Source of the DNA: Rhizobium leguminosarum bv. viciae USDA 2370 | GTDB lineage: Bacteria; Pseudomonadota; Alphaproteobacteria; Rhizobiales; Rhizobiaceae | Assembly (NCBI RefSeq): GCF_002008365.1 | Contig: NZ_MRDL01000036.1 | Span: 175,676 to 239,675 of the forward strand | Length of the DNA: 64,000 bases | Direction of reading: 5' to 3' | Shown here: in pieces, positions 52,157-60,582 of the stretch | Numbering within the stretch: the stretch's first letter is position 1 | Layout of the letters: each line of letters opens with the position of its first letter | Translations under genes and position numbers: made by a program | The notes under the pieces: model-generated | Databases searched by the model: none | Told to the model about the DNA's origin: nothing | What the model saw: the letters and a program-made list of their open reading frames with translations, nothing else

Positions 52157-55100
52157 TCATCCGATATAAGCTCCCGGCAGGCCCATCAGTTCAGGGAACG
52201 CTTCAAGAGGACGATCGCCGCGGACTTCGAGGCGTGGCAGACCGAAGAGATTATCGGAAAATGTGGCTTTTGCCGGTCGTGTCGTGAAGCCGATCCCGTA
52301 GCCGGCAAGCGCCAGAATGCCCGGGACCCTGAAGTCTGTCCCGCCATAGGGAAGTGCGATCGATTCTGCGGAGCTGCCCAGCCGGCTTTGCAGCGCATTG
52401 CGCGATCGCATGGCTTCGTCCAGCAGGGCTTCGTTGTCCATCGCACTGGCTGGTGTGTGGGATGCGAGGTGGGAGCCGAAGCTGATGCCCTTCTGGTGCA
52501 ACTCCTGAATATGCGACCACGACATCAGCGGTGCAGGCTCTCCATAGGCAGCATCCCAATCTGACCGACCGCCGACTTTATCGGTCACGACGAATACGTC
52601 AGCGCTGAAATCATTCTCGGCAAGGATCGGGAAGGCCTCCTCCAGGAAATCCGAGTAGGCATCGTCGAAAGTCAGCATGACGGGCCGGCCCTGGATCGGC
52701 TTGCCGCTGCGCAGAAGCCCCGCCAGGGTCTGCGCCGTCACCGTGTAATAACCCTGTCGCCGAAGGAACTGCATCTGCTTGCGGAAGATCTCCGGCGGCG
52801 TGCGGAAGCGCTGGAGTGCCGCCGGTCCTTCCTCTGCGATCCTGTGATACATAAGGATGGGAACCGAGGTCGTGACCTCCGTCGTCCATGCCGCCCCACG
52901 CTCAGTACCCGCCGGGCCCCAGATGATGTGCTTTGCCACATCCGCGTCCAGCGGAGTTCCATGCCGCTCGACCCGCAGGACAGGATCTGCCACCGGACCT
53001 TTCCTAAACCGGTGGATGGCGTAAAGTTCGGTTTCGATCGTCTCTTCCAAGGCCAGATCAGCTTGTGCGGCTAACAGCTGTTTGATCGTCCCGACACCGA
53101 AAGGATTGTCCCAATCGAAGCCGGTCCGGTTGGGTTCGTCCCGGCGGATATGTGCGTGGGCAGTGATCAGGTAGCCGTTCGGCTTCACCGCTGCGGCCAT
53201 CTTCTGACAGACCGCCGCAAGCATCTCCTCGTCTTTCATGTAGTAAAGGACTTCGGAGCAGACGAGGAGGTCCTGTTCGGGCGGAACGTCGCTCTTGACG
53301 AAGTCAAGCACGCGAAGCTCGACGTTGCGATGGTCGCGGCAGCGCTCGACAGCCCGGTCGATTGCCCGCTGGGAAATATCCGTGGCCGTCAGCTGGCCGA
53401 CCTTTTGCGCCAGCTTCTCGGTAAAGATCCCCTCGGCGCAGGCGAGCTCGAGGGCCTTCTCGATCCCTTCCGGGATCAGGCTCAACGTCTGCGCATATTT
53501 AACCTGCTCGTAGACGGAGACGTAATTCCATGGATCCGGGCGTTCAAAGATATGCTCCCAGTACTCTTCTTCCGACTGAACCGGGGCAGCCCCCTTTTTT
53601 TCGTAGGGCCGCAGCCGAGTGGGATTTCGGAACCGTGGAGCCAGACCGCGTTGGAGATTTTGCTGGATGTCGGACAATCGGGCGTCGTTGTCTTCTCTGT
53701 CGCTTGGCGCGCAGGCAAGAAGAGCGTTGCGTCCGATACGCACCAAAATTCGGTCGAGACGTCCTCGCCGCTGGCCATTCCGGATGATCAGCCCGCCGAA
53801 GGCTCTGTAGCCGCGCAATGCCTCCCTTGTCCACGAACTCATATAGACGAGGGTGGGCGGCGTCTGCAGATGTTCTTCTGCCTGCATCTCATGCATGATC
53901 AGCCTGATCTGTGCCCGGATCGAAAGATCGCCCCAGAATGGCCCGACAAAGGAGCTGACATGTTGTCCGCCGGACAAGGCGTGCATGATGAGCGTGTCGG
54001 CTGGCTCGGCCTTGGGGATCCGCGAAAGCGTTTCGAGCGCGGCACTGACCACCTGGACATTGCCAAGCGTGAATGACCGCAAAGGGTTTGCGGCGGATAT
54101 GTGCCAAGAGGCGGCCTCAATGATCTTGCGCCCAGTGCCGGGTAAGGAATGTTCCTGAATCAGCTGGATGAGCAAAAGGAACGTCGGCCGCCATTTGTCG
54201 AGCACATCAATGAGATCGTCGGCGCGATCCGTAGAGAGCCCGGTCTGCAGGCCATGCAGGATTACCCCGGCAAGAAAGTTTTCGTAGCCCGCGGCGTCCG
54301 GCATCTCAGGCAGAAGCGCTGCAAGGGCTGCAACATCCAAAGTCGGGTCGAGCTTGGCCGCGACGACCCAGGCTAGCATGCGCAGTTGGCTGACCGGGGG
54401 TGTGATCCAGCCTGTCTCCGGCCCCTCGGCCGACAAGCCTTGCTGCGTCTGCAGCGCTTGCGCCTTCGATGTCACGCGAATGGCGTCACGCACCATTTTG
54501 GTCGGATCGCCGGAGAGCGAGTCCGCCTTCATGCGATAGAAAGCGAGGCATTGGTCGACGCGACGAAATTCGGCGCCGGAAAAGGCCATGCGAAGCCAGA
54601 GATCCCAATCCTCGCAGGTCTGCAAGGTCTCATCCATGCCTCCAACCAGCTCAAAAAGGCTTCTGGGAAAGACAACCGTATGGATGGCGAGTGCACAAAA
54701 AGAGGAGAACTCACGCTTGGCGACGTCTCCCGTCAAGATGGGAGGTTGTTCTACCTGCATAAGCCTGCCGTCCGGGGCGACGCGGCGGAAGGCGCAATAG
54801 GCGATGGCTGCTGGAGATGAATTCTCCGCCACTGGCTGCATGTTTTCGATGAAGGTCGGATCCAGCCAGTCGTCGGCATCCAGCATGCAGAGCAGGGGCG
54901 CGGCTGCCAGTCTTGCGGCATGGTTTCGCGCGGCGGCCGCACCCGCATTCGGCTGACGGGCGGGGAGAATGCGGCTGTCCGTGTTTGCGATGCTCTCGAG
55001 AACCTCCCAGGTGCGGTCGGTCGAACCGTCATCGACCACGACGGCCTGCCAGTTCGATCGCGACTGCTGCTGCAGGCTGGCAAGACATTCGGCAAGCGTA

Positions 55101-55159
55101 TCGGCTGCGTTATAGGCGGGGATGAGGAATGAAACGTCAGGCGTTGCGGCGATCACCAT
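52157..55159 (-). CDS. Tri-modular GT2 / NodS-like methyltransferase / NodB-like deacetylase
   Basis: The 1000-aa protein has three recognisable modules. Residues about 8-225 are a GT-A transferase (VSFLIPAYNAADTLAECLASLQ, VVDDGSTDRT, MLDADDWLDP, TCEDWDLWLRM). A 300-residue linker without a clear domain follows. Residues about 530-720 resemble NodS-type SAM methyltransferases (DPWNYVSVYEQVKYAQTL, ALELACAEGIFTEKLA, LLVCSEVLYYM). Residues about 765-985 form a polysaccharide deacetylase (MYHRIAEEG, TFDDAY with D832/D833, SHLASHTP with H897/H901). These are the three enzyme types that build and edit Nod factors, here in one chain, though the transferase is not NodC-like in membrane topology. The start at 55159 has GAAGAGG 6 nt upstream and overlaps the previous gene by 7 bases. 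It may add a sugar, methylate it and deacetylate it. Confidence 0.85.
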   Translation of the reverse strand: MVIAATPDVSFLIPAYNAADTLAECLASLQQQSRSNWQAVVVDDGSTDRTWEVLESIANTDSRILPARQPNAGAAAARNHAARLAAAPLLCMLDADDWLDPTFIENMQPVAENSSPAAIAYCAFRRVAPDGRLMQVEQPPILTGDVAKREFSSFCALAIHTVVFPRSLFELVGGMDETLQTCEDWDLWLRMAFSGAEFRRVDQCLAFYRMKADSLSGDPTKMVRDAIRVTSKAQALQTQQGLSAEGPETGWITPPVSQLRMLAWVVAAKLDPTLDVAALAALLPEMPDAAGYENFLAGVILHGLQTGLSTDRADDLIDVLDKWRPTFLLLIQLIQEHSLPGTGRKIIEAASWHISAANPLRSFTLGNVQVVSAALETLSRIPKAEPADTLIMHALSGGQHVSSFVGPFWGDLSIRAQIRLIMHEMQAEEHLQTPPTLVYMSSWTREALRGYRAFGGLIIRNGQRRGRLDRILVRIGRNALLACAPSDREDNDARLSDIQQNLQRGLAPRFRNPTRLRPYEKKGAAPVQSEEEYWEHIFERPDPWNYVSVYEQVKYAQTLSLIPEGIEKALELACAEGIFTEKLAQKVGQLTATDISQRAIDRAVERCRDHRNVELRVLDFVKSDVPPEQDLLVCSEVLYYMKDEEMLAAVCQKMAAAVKPNGYLITAHAHIRRDEPNRTGFDWDNPFGVGTIKQLLAAQADLALEETIETELYAIHRFRKGPVADPVLRVERHGTPLDADVAKHIIWGPAGTERGAAWTTEVTTSVPILMYHRIAEEGPAALQRFRTPPEIFRKQMQFLRRQGYYTVTAQTLAGLLRSGKPIQGRPVMLTFDDAYSDFLEEAFPILAENDFSADVFVVTDKVGGRSDWDAAYGEPAPLMSWSHIQELHQKGISFGSHLASHTPASAMDNEALLDEAMRSRNALQSRLGSSAESIALPYGGTDFRVPGILALAGYGIGFTTRPAKATFSDNLFGLPRLEVRGDRPLEAFPELMGLPGAYIG

Positions 55160-56331
55160 GCGGGCCTCTTCCATCGCCGCAGAACGTAGAGAGCGCCATT
55201 TACGCTTCCGAGCATCTCCTGCTTCAGGAAGACATCGTGCGACGTCGTGCCTTTGCGAAGCCGTCTTCGGATCCTTCCGGCGTAATATTTCGGAAACGAG
55301 AGCAGGATGCGCCGCAGATTGGCGTTATTTCCGGTGTTCTGATATTGGACCAGCAGGGCTGCGACATGGCCACTCATATATTGGTAGATCTGTTTGGCAA
55401 GCCCCTTCATGTCCTTGCGATGAAAGTGCCAGGCGACCGCCGTTGGCTCGTAGCGGCAGACATGGCCATGATGGAGCAGCCGGTTCCAGTATTCGGAATC
55501 GCCTGAGCATCCGGCAGCGCCCATGTCCAGGCGGACATCGAACAGGCCGATCTCGTCGAAGACCTTGCGGCGGATGGCCTGACTTGCGCCGGCTCCTATC
55601 GTCCAGACCGGGGCGCCGTAACGTGTATCCCTGGTATAGAAGTCCTGGTTGAAATCCTGCCGCAGATAGCCCCGGCCGAAACTCCAATGCTTTTCGAAGA
55701 TAAACTGCGCCGGCGTTGCAAGTTCTCCGGGAAGGACCAACCCGGTGACGCAGGCGATCTCAGGCAGATCGAACCCCTTCATCAGGTTCTCCAGCCACCG
55801 CTCATGGAGGACGACGTCATCGTCCGTAAAAGCGACGAATTCGGTTCTCGCCGCACGAACCGCCGCATTGCGCGCATAATCCAGCCCGACCCGATCTTCA
55901 CGGACATAGGTTGCGCCCGATTCCTCTACCACGCGACGCGTTGCCTCGCCTGCAGAGGCATTATCCACCACGATGATCTCGACGGGGCTGAGAGACTGTT
56001 TGGGGATCGAGGCCAGGCAACGGCGTAGTTCCTCTGGCCGGTCCTTCGTGCAAATCAGAATGCTGACGTCGCGGTTGCCCACAGGGGTTTGCGCGACTTG
56101 ACGCGCATGCTCGAGCGTCTCGGGCCGCACGACACGCTCAGCGAGTGCCGCCGCCGTCTCGGGCCTTTCGATATAGGCTTGTCCTACGGGAAGACCATCC
56201 GACAGAAAGACCACGAGCCCATCGGAGACCGGGGGCGCAACGGCGAGGTGAGAGGTGGCGAGATCAAGATAGTGAATCGGTATGGGAAAACTTATATCCT
56301 TCAGATCGGACGGAATTGGTTCTCGCATCAT
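55153..56331 (-). CDS. GT2-family glycosyltransferase with N-terminal extension
   Basis: The product is about 392 aa. A roughly 85-residue N-terminal region of unknown role precedes a GT-A domain (VSILICTKDRPEELRRCLASIPKQ, VVDNASAGEA, GLDYARNAAVRAA, FTDDDVVLHERWLENL, GAGASQAIRRKVF, GDSEYWNRLLHHG). The ending is basic and amphipathic. The start is one of two adjacent ATGs (56331 or 56328) behind GAGAGAG. It overlaps the tri-modular gene. It resembles transferases of surface polysaccharide clusters; donor and acceptor unknown. Confidence 0.82.
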   Translation of the reverse strand: MMREPIPSDLKDISFPIPIHYLDLATSHLAVAPPVSDGLVVFLSDGLPVGQAYIERPETAAALAERVVRPETLEHARQVAQTPVGNRDVSILICTKDRPEELRRCLASIPKQSLSPVEIIVVDNASAGEATRRVVEESGATYVREDRVGLDYARNAAVRAARTEFVAFTDDDVVLHERWLENLMKGFDLPEIACVTGLVLPGELATPAQFIFEKHWSFGRGYLRQDFNQDFYTRDTRYGAPVWTIGAGASQAIRRKVFDEIGLFDVRLDMGAAGCSGDSEYWNRLLHHGHVCRYEPTAVAWHFHRKDMKGLAKQIYQYMSGHVAALLVQYQNTGNNANLRRILLSFPKYYAGRIRRRLRKGTTSHDVFLKQEMLGSVNGALYVLRRWKRPAW

Positions 56332-56401
56332 TACTCTCTCAATCGCACCGTGAACATACGCCAACTGCATCCAGGACGCGAGCCTCGAAAGTCATCGTGG
56401 T

Positions 56402-57358
56402 TTATTCGGCCGCGTGCGCCTTCATTTGTTCCCTGAACCAATTGAGCGTCATCGCCACGCCCTGTTCGTAGGTGATTTTGCACGACCACTCGGGCATGAC
56501 ATAGTGCGCGTTGGTCAGGTCCGGCCGTCTGTTCGTGGGGTCCTGCGGCGGTGACGGCTCGAAGACGATCGGCACGCCACCAACGAGTTTGGAGACATAT
56601 TGGGCGACCTCGAGAACCGAAATCTCGCGATCATTGCCGACGTTCAGAGGCCCCTTATAGTCGGTTTCATTTATCCAGAAATATCGCGCGAAACCATCGA
56701 CAACGTCATCGACATAACCCCAGCTGCGTGACTGAAGGCCGTCGCCGAACACGGTAATCGGGCGACCCGAAAGCGCCTGAGTGATGAAGTTGGAGACCGC
56801 GCGACCATCGTCGGAACGTGTCCGGGGTCCATAGATATTGAAGGGGCGAACGATCTTGACGTCGAGCCCTTGGGTACGCTGCATCTCGAACAGCAGCGAC
56901 TCCGTGCACCTTTTGCTCTCGTCGTAGGATGAGCGCGGTCCGGTGCAGTCGACCTGACCCTTGTAGGATTCCGGCTGCGGCGACACCAGAGGATCGCCAT
57001 AGACTTCGGAAGAAGAGGTGAAACCGAAACGTCCGCCCTTCTTCAGCAAGTCGAGCAACCGGAATGCGCCGAGAAGATTGGCCGAGATCGTTCTCTTCGG
57101 CTCCTTCATGTACCATGGCGGCGATGCGGGGGATGCAAGGTGATAGATTTCGTCGAATTTATCCGAGGTCTGCAGTGTCTCGACGTCGGATTTCACGAAG
57201 TGGAAACGGGGGTCCCGGATGTGGGCGATATTTTCGAAAAGCCCGGTCCAGAGGTTGTCAACAACGACCAGCTTCTGAATGTCCGTCCTCAGCAAAAGTC
57301 GATCACACATGTGGGATCCGATGAAGCCAGCCCCGCCAGAAATCAATACGCTCTTCAT
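56402..57358 (-). CDS. UDP-glucuronate decarboxylase (UDP-xylose synthase)-like SDR
   Basis: The 318-aa extended SDR has the NAD motif GGAGFIGSH (8-16), the UXS-like HLASPASPPWY, TSSSEVYGDP, the catalytic RSSYDESKR and VRPFNIYGPR with the arginine loop FGDGLQSRSWGYVDD. The ASPASP and YDESKR features are those of UDP-glucuronate decarboxylases and related dehydratases, so UDP-xylose or a 4-keto sugar is the likely product; the first position of YDESKR rather than YDEGKR leaves some doubt. GAGGCGCAAAGC precedes the ATG. First gene of the second glycan operon; the next starts 70 bases later. UDP-GlcA from Exo5 would be its substrate. Confidence 0.83.
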   Translation of the reverse strand: MKSVLISGGAGFIGSHMCDRLLLRTDIQKLVVVDNLWTGLFENIAHIRDPRFHFVKSDVETLQTSDKFDEIYHLASPASPPWYMKEPKRTISANLLGAFRLLDLLKKGGRFGFTSSSEVYGDPLVSPQPESYKGQVDCTGPRSSYDESKRCTESLLFEMQRTQGLDVKIVRPFNIYGPRTRSDDGRAVSNFITQALSGRPITVFGDGLQSRSWGYVDDVVDGFARYFWINETDYKGPLNVGNDREISVLEVAQYVSKLVGGVPIVFEPSPPQDPTNRRPDLTNAHYVMPEWSCKITYEQGVAMTLNWFREQMKAHAAE

Positions 57359-57700
57359 TGCTTTGCGCCTCGTGACTTGAGATTAAGCTGCTTGTCTATT
57401 AGCATTGCCTGTAATGCATGACAATTACTTAGAAAAGTTCTAAGAAATACTCGCGTATTAATGTTAATCGTTAAATCTACCTACTTTAAGGCGACGTGTG
57501 TCGCTGCCGATGCTGCGCTCGATAACGGTCGGCCGCGCCGGGCCGGATGTTACAGGTGATCGTTGCCCGCCCAATCTCGACCATCCGTGCCATGAGACGG
57601 CCGCCACCATCAACGGTTCGATCGAAGGAATCGGCATGGTATCGAGAACCTCTCCAACGAGTTCCGGATCCAGGGAGATGAGGTTGCCTGTGGAAACGGG

Positions 57701-57860
57701 CATCCGAATGTGTGTTATATTTTCGAAAGGTCCGGTGCAAAGATTGTCAACAACAACCAGTTTCTGGGTATCTTTTTCCAAGTAGAAGTCGTCAGGTAAA
57801 TGCGATCCAATGAAGTCAACGCAGTTTCTCACATCGTCTCGCTTCGTTACTTGAGAATAT
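57701..57860 (-). pseudogene. Truncated duplicate of the UXS-like gene's 5' end
   Basis: Reading the minus strand, the stretch DFIGSHLPDDF...KLVVVDNLCTGPFENITHIR matches, with few changes, residues 11-51 of the adjacent UXS-like protein (GFIGSH...KLVVVDNLWTGLFENIAHIR). The similarity continues upstream of the start codon (ctcaagt.acga.gcg in both). The start is ruined (ATG TGA) and the frame continues into unrelated sequence. It is a decayed partial tandem copy about 350 bases upstream of the intact gene. Confidence 0.8.
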
Positions 57861-58204
57861 ATTATTGTTATTACAGTGATCGAGGGTTTTGTATGGGCAC
57901 GAAGTCCGGGGTAGGTCGGACTTTGGTCTGAGTTTCGGGTGCGCGGAAACGGGGGGCTTCGTAGTTCGACCGTCCCAACGACGGCGCCCGCGCGCCTTAA
58001 ATACGAACTCATTGGCGTACACGTCGACATGCTTGTCGCGCAGGCGGTGATATGACCAGCGCGAACCGGATAAGCCATATTTCGAAAGAGTTCATTCGTC
58101 TGGAGAAGGAAACGGGAGTAGAATAGCGGAGGCCGGAGGAGTGTTCCCGTCGACCGAAGGATCCGCTAAGCGTGGCTTTCGTCACCTCGCTGGAGAGGAT
58201 GACC
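57861..58204. other. Intergenic region before the cyclase gene
   Basis: About 340 bases with no supported gene. It holds the 5' part of the decayed duplicate's neighbourhood and the presumed promoter of the plus-strand cyclase gene. I see no clear regulatory site. Confidence 0.4.
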
Positions 58205-60520
58205 ATGGGAGACGATCATGCCGAGCGGCGGCTGGTTGCTATTCTCGCCGTCGATATCGTTGGTTATTCAAGACTTATCGAGGATGACGAGGCCGGTACG
58301 CTGGCCGCGATGAGGGCATTGCGCTCCGAAGTGTTCGACCCACTGCTCGCGGAATATCACGGACGCACAGTGAAGCTCATGGGCGATGGCGCGATCGTGG
58401 AATTTGGCTCCGTCGTGGATGCTGTCTTATGTGCGGTTGCCCTGCAAAGGCAGGTTGCAGCACGGCAAGTGGATATCCTGCCCCAACACCGGCTTCTCTT
58501 CCGCATGGGCGTCAACCTGGGCGACGTCGTCGTGGAGGGCGATGATTTGCTGGGCGATGGGGTCAACGTCGCTGCTCGCCTGGAGCAGATATGTGAGTCC
58601 GGAGGGCTTTTTGTATCCGGCACTGCTTTCGATCATTTGCAAGGCAAGCTCGAACTGCCGCTTGAATTTATTGGCGAGCAGCATGTCAAAAACATCGCGC
58701 GCCCCGTACGCACCTATCGCGTGCTGTTCGATGGAAACGTTCCTCGCTGGCAGTTCAAAATCCAGCGTCTTCGCAGTTGGGGACCGCTCGCGGCGGTGGC
58801 TCTGGTGCTGGTGGCTGCCTTCGTCGCGATATGGCTGGGTCCATGGACGACCAGTGCGGAAACGGCATCGATCGCACGCATGGCACTCCCGCTGCCTGAC
58901 AAGCCGTCAATTGCCGTCCTGCCCTTCGACAACCTCAGTTCCGATCCGGAACAGGCCTATTTCGCCGACGGCATGACGGAAGATCTGATCACAGACCTTT
59001 CGAAGCTGTCCAGCATCTTTGTTATCGCTCGAAACTCCACCTTCGCCTACAAGGGCAAGCCCATCAAAGTTCAGCAGGTGGCCGAGGAACTCGGGGTCCG
59101 TTATATCCTTGAAGGCAGCGTGCGCCGCCAGGGCAACCAGGTCCGCATCAACGCACAGCTCATAGACGCGCTCGGCGGCCATCATCTATGGGCTGACCGC
59201 TATGACGGCGCGATGAACGAGATTTTTACGCTTCAGGATAAGGTCATCGGCGAGATCGTGTCTGCGCTCACCGTCAAGTTCACAATGGCGGAGCGATCTC
59301 AGTCCGAGCAGGCGGAGACGAATAGCCCGCAGGCTTACGACGCTTTGCTGCAAGGCTGGGATCACCTGCGCCACGACAGCGAGAATGAAACGCTCAAGGC
59401 AATTCCCTTTTTCGAAAGGGCGATCGAGCTCGACCCCGATTACAGCCGCGCTCATGCGGCGCTCGCTTCGGCGAATTGGCGGATTGCCGTTTCCAATTGG
59501 GAGGCCGCCAACCTTGGCTTCGAGAGGGCGATGGAACGTGTGGATCGGCACCTGGCTCTTGCGATTCGAAAGCCCAATTCGCTTGCCTATGCGATCTCCG
59601 CTGAGGTGCTGGCAAGGCAGGGCCGGTATGCTGACGCCTTTGCCAAAATCAGTCGTGCCATGGAACTCGATTCCAATGATCCCGAAAATCACCTCAGCAA
59701 GGCACGCATTTTGAACGCAACGGGCCAGGCTCCGGAAGCCGAACGCGAAGTGCAACGGGCTATGCGTGTCGACCCGCAATATCCGCCGAGCTATCTCAGG
59801 GTTCTTGCGATTTCACAGTTCCACCAGGAGAAATATGAGGAGGCGGTGAAGAACCTCGAACTGCTGGTGATCAGGCAATCAGACGTCAGTGAAGACTACG
59901 CCACGCTGGTGTCGAGCTTCGGCCACCTCGGGCGGACGGACGGCGTTCAGGAAAACATCGAAAAATACAACGCGCTCGCGGTTCCCGCCGGCTACTCGCC
60001 GCTGACGGTGCAGGAACTGGGATGGTACTGGTACGGCGACATTTTCAACTACGATTCGACCTATCGCGAGCGCCTGAAGGAGGGCTTGCGCAAAGCCGGC
60101 GTGCCGGAGGGAGCGGGCACAGATATTTCCTATGACGAATACGCTCGCCTGATCGGCAAAAGCAACGGGGAATACAATATCAAGGGAGCCACTGAAATAG
60201 ACGCCCCGACGGCCAAGCGGCTGCACGACCGCGGCGTCAAGCTCGTCGATGTGCGCACCGCTCTGAGCTTTGGTCGCGGGCATGCGCCGGGAGCCATCAA
60301 CCTATCGGTCGTGGAGGTTTTGGCAAGGGACACGCTGTCGAAGGCCGTGAGCAGGGAGGAGGAAGTGATCTTCTCATGCCATGGCAAATATTGCGGCGAT
60401 TCCGCCTACGCATCGGCCAAAGCCTTGGTATGGGGGTTTAAGAATGTCTACCACTTTGCCGGTGGCTTTCCCGCGTGGGAGGATGCTCACTACCCCATAG
60501 AGACCGCTCCGGGACATTAA
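58205..60520 (+). CDS. Class III nucleotide cyclase fused to TolB-like, TPR and rhodanese domains
   Basis: The 771-aa protein has a class III cyclase domain at about residues 8-170 (LVAILAVDIVGYSRLIEDD, KLMGDGAIVEFGS, GVNVAARLEQICES). Both metal aspartates and the N...R pair are present, so it should be active on ATP or GTP. One membrane helix lies at about 200-218 (GPLAAVALVLVAAFVAIWLG), then a TolB-N-like region (SIAVLPFDNLSSDPEQAYF, 240-370) and TPR repeats (about 400-600). A C-terminal rhodanese (about 655-760) has VDVRTALSFGRGHAPGAIN and the loop CHGKYC starting at C725. The start at 58205 follows GGAGAGG. A sulfurtransferase or redox sensor on the far side of the membrane controlling cAMP is conceivable (inference). 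Confidence 0.88.
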   Translation: MGDDHAERRLVAILAVDIVGYSRLIEDDEAGTLAAMRALRSEVFDPLLAEYHGRTVKLMGDGAIVEFGSVVDAVLCAVALQRQVAARQVDILPQHRLLFRMGVNLGDVVVEGDDLLGDGVNVAARLEQICESGGLFVSGTAFDHLQGKLELPLEFIGEQHVKNIARPVRTYRVLFDGNVPRWQFKIQRLRSWGPLAAVALVLVAAFVAIWLGPWTTSAETASIARMALPLPDKPSIAVLPFDNLSSDPEQAYFADGMTEDLITDLSKLSSIFVIARNSTFAYKGKPIKVQQVAEELGVRYILEGSVRRQGNQVRINAQLIDALGGHHLWADRYDGAMNEIFTLQDKVIGEIVSALTVKFTMAERSQSEQAETNSPQAYDALLQGWDHLRHDSENETLKAIPFFERAIELDPDYSRAHAALASANWRIAVSNWEAANLGFERAMERVDRHLALAIRKPNSLAYAISAEVLARQGRYADAFAKISRAMELDSNDPENHLSKARILNATGQAPEAEREVQRAMRVDPQYPPSYLRVLAISQFHQEKYEEAVKNLELLVIRQSDVSEDYATLVSSFGHLGRTDGVQENIEKYNALAVPAGYSPLTVQELGWYWYGDIFNYDSTYRERLKEGLRKAGVPEGAGTDISYDEYARLIGKSNGEYNIKGATEIDAPTAKRLHDRGVKLVDVRTALSFGRGHAPGAINLSVVEVLARDTLSKAVSREEEVIFSCHGKYCGDSAYASAKALVWGFKNVYHFAGGFPAWEDAHYPIETAPGH

Positions 60521-60582
60521 GCGGATACCGCGCCGAAGTCGCATGTCGTAAGAGGTGCTGCGCATCAAGCCTTGATGATAGG

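Noticed and set aside
58205-60520. Rhodanese domain as sulfur donor for the YcaO-TfuA system
   Set aside because: It is about 12 kb away, fused to a cyclase and probably on the other side of the membrane; no direct link is visible.
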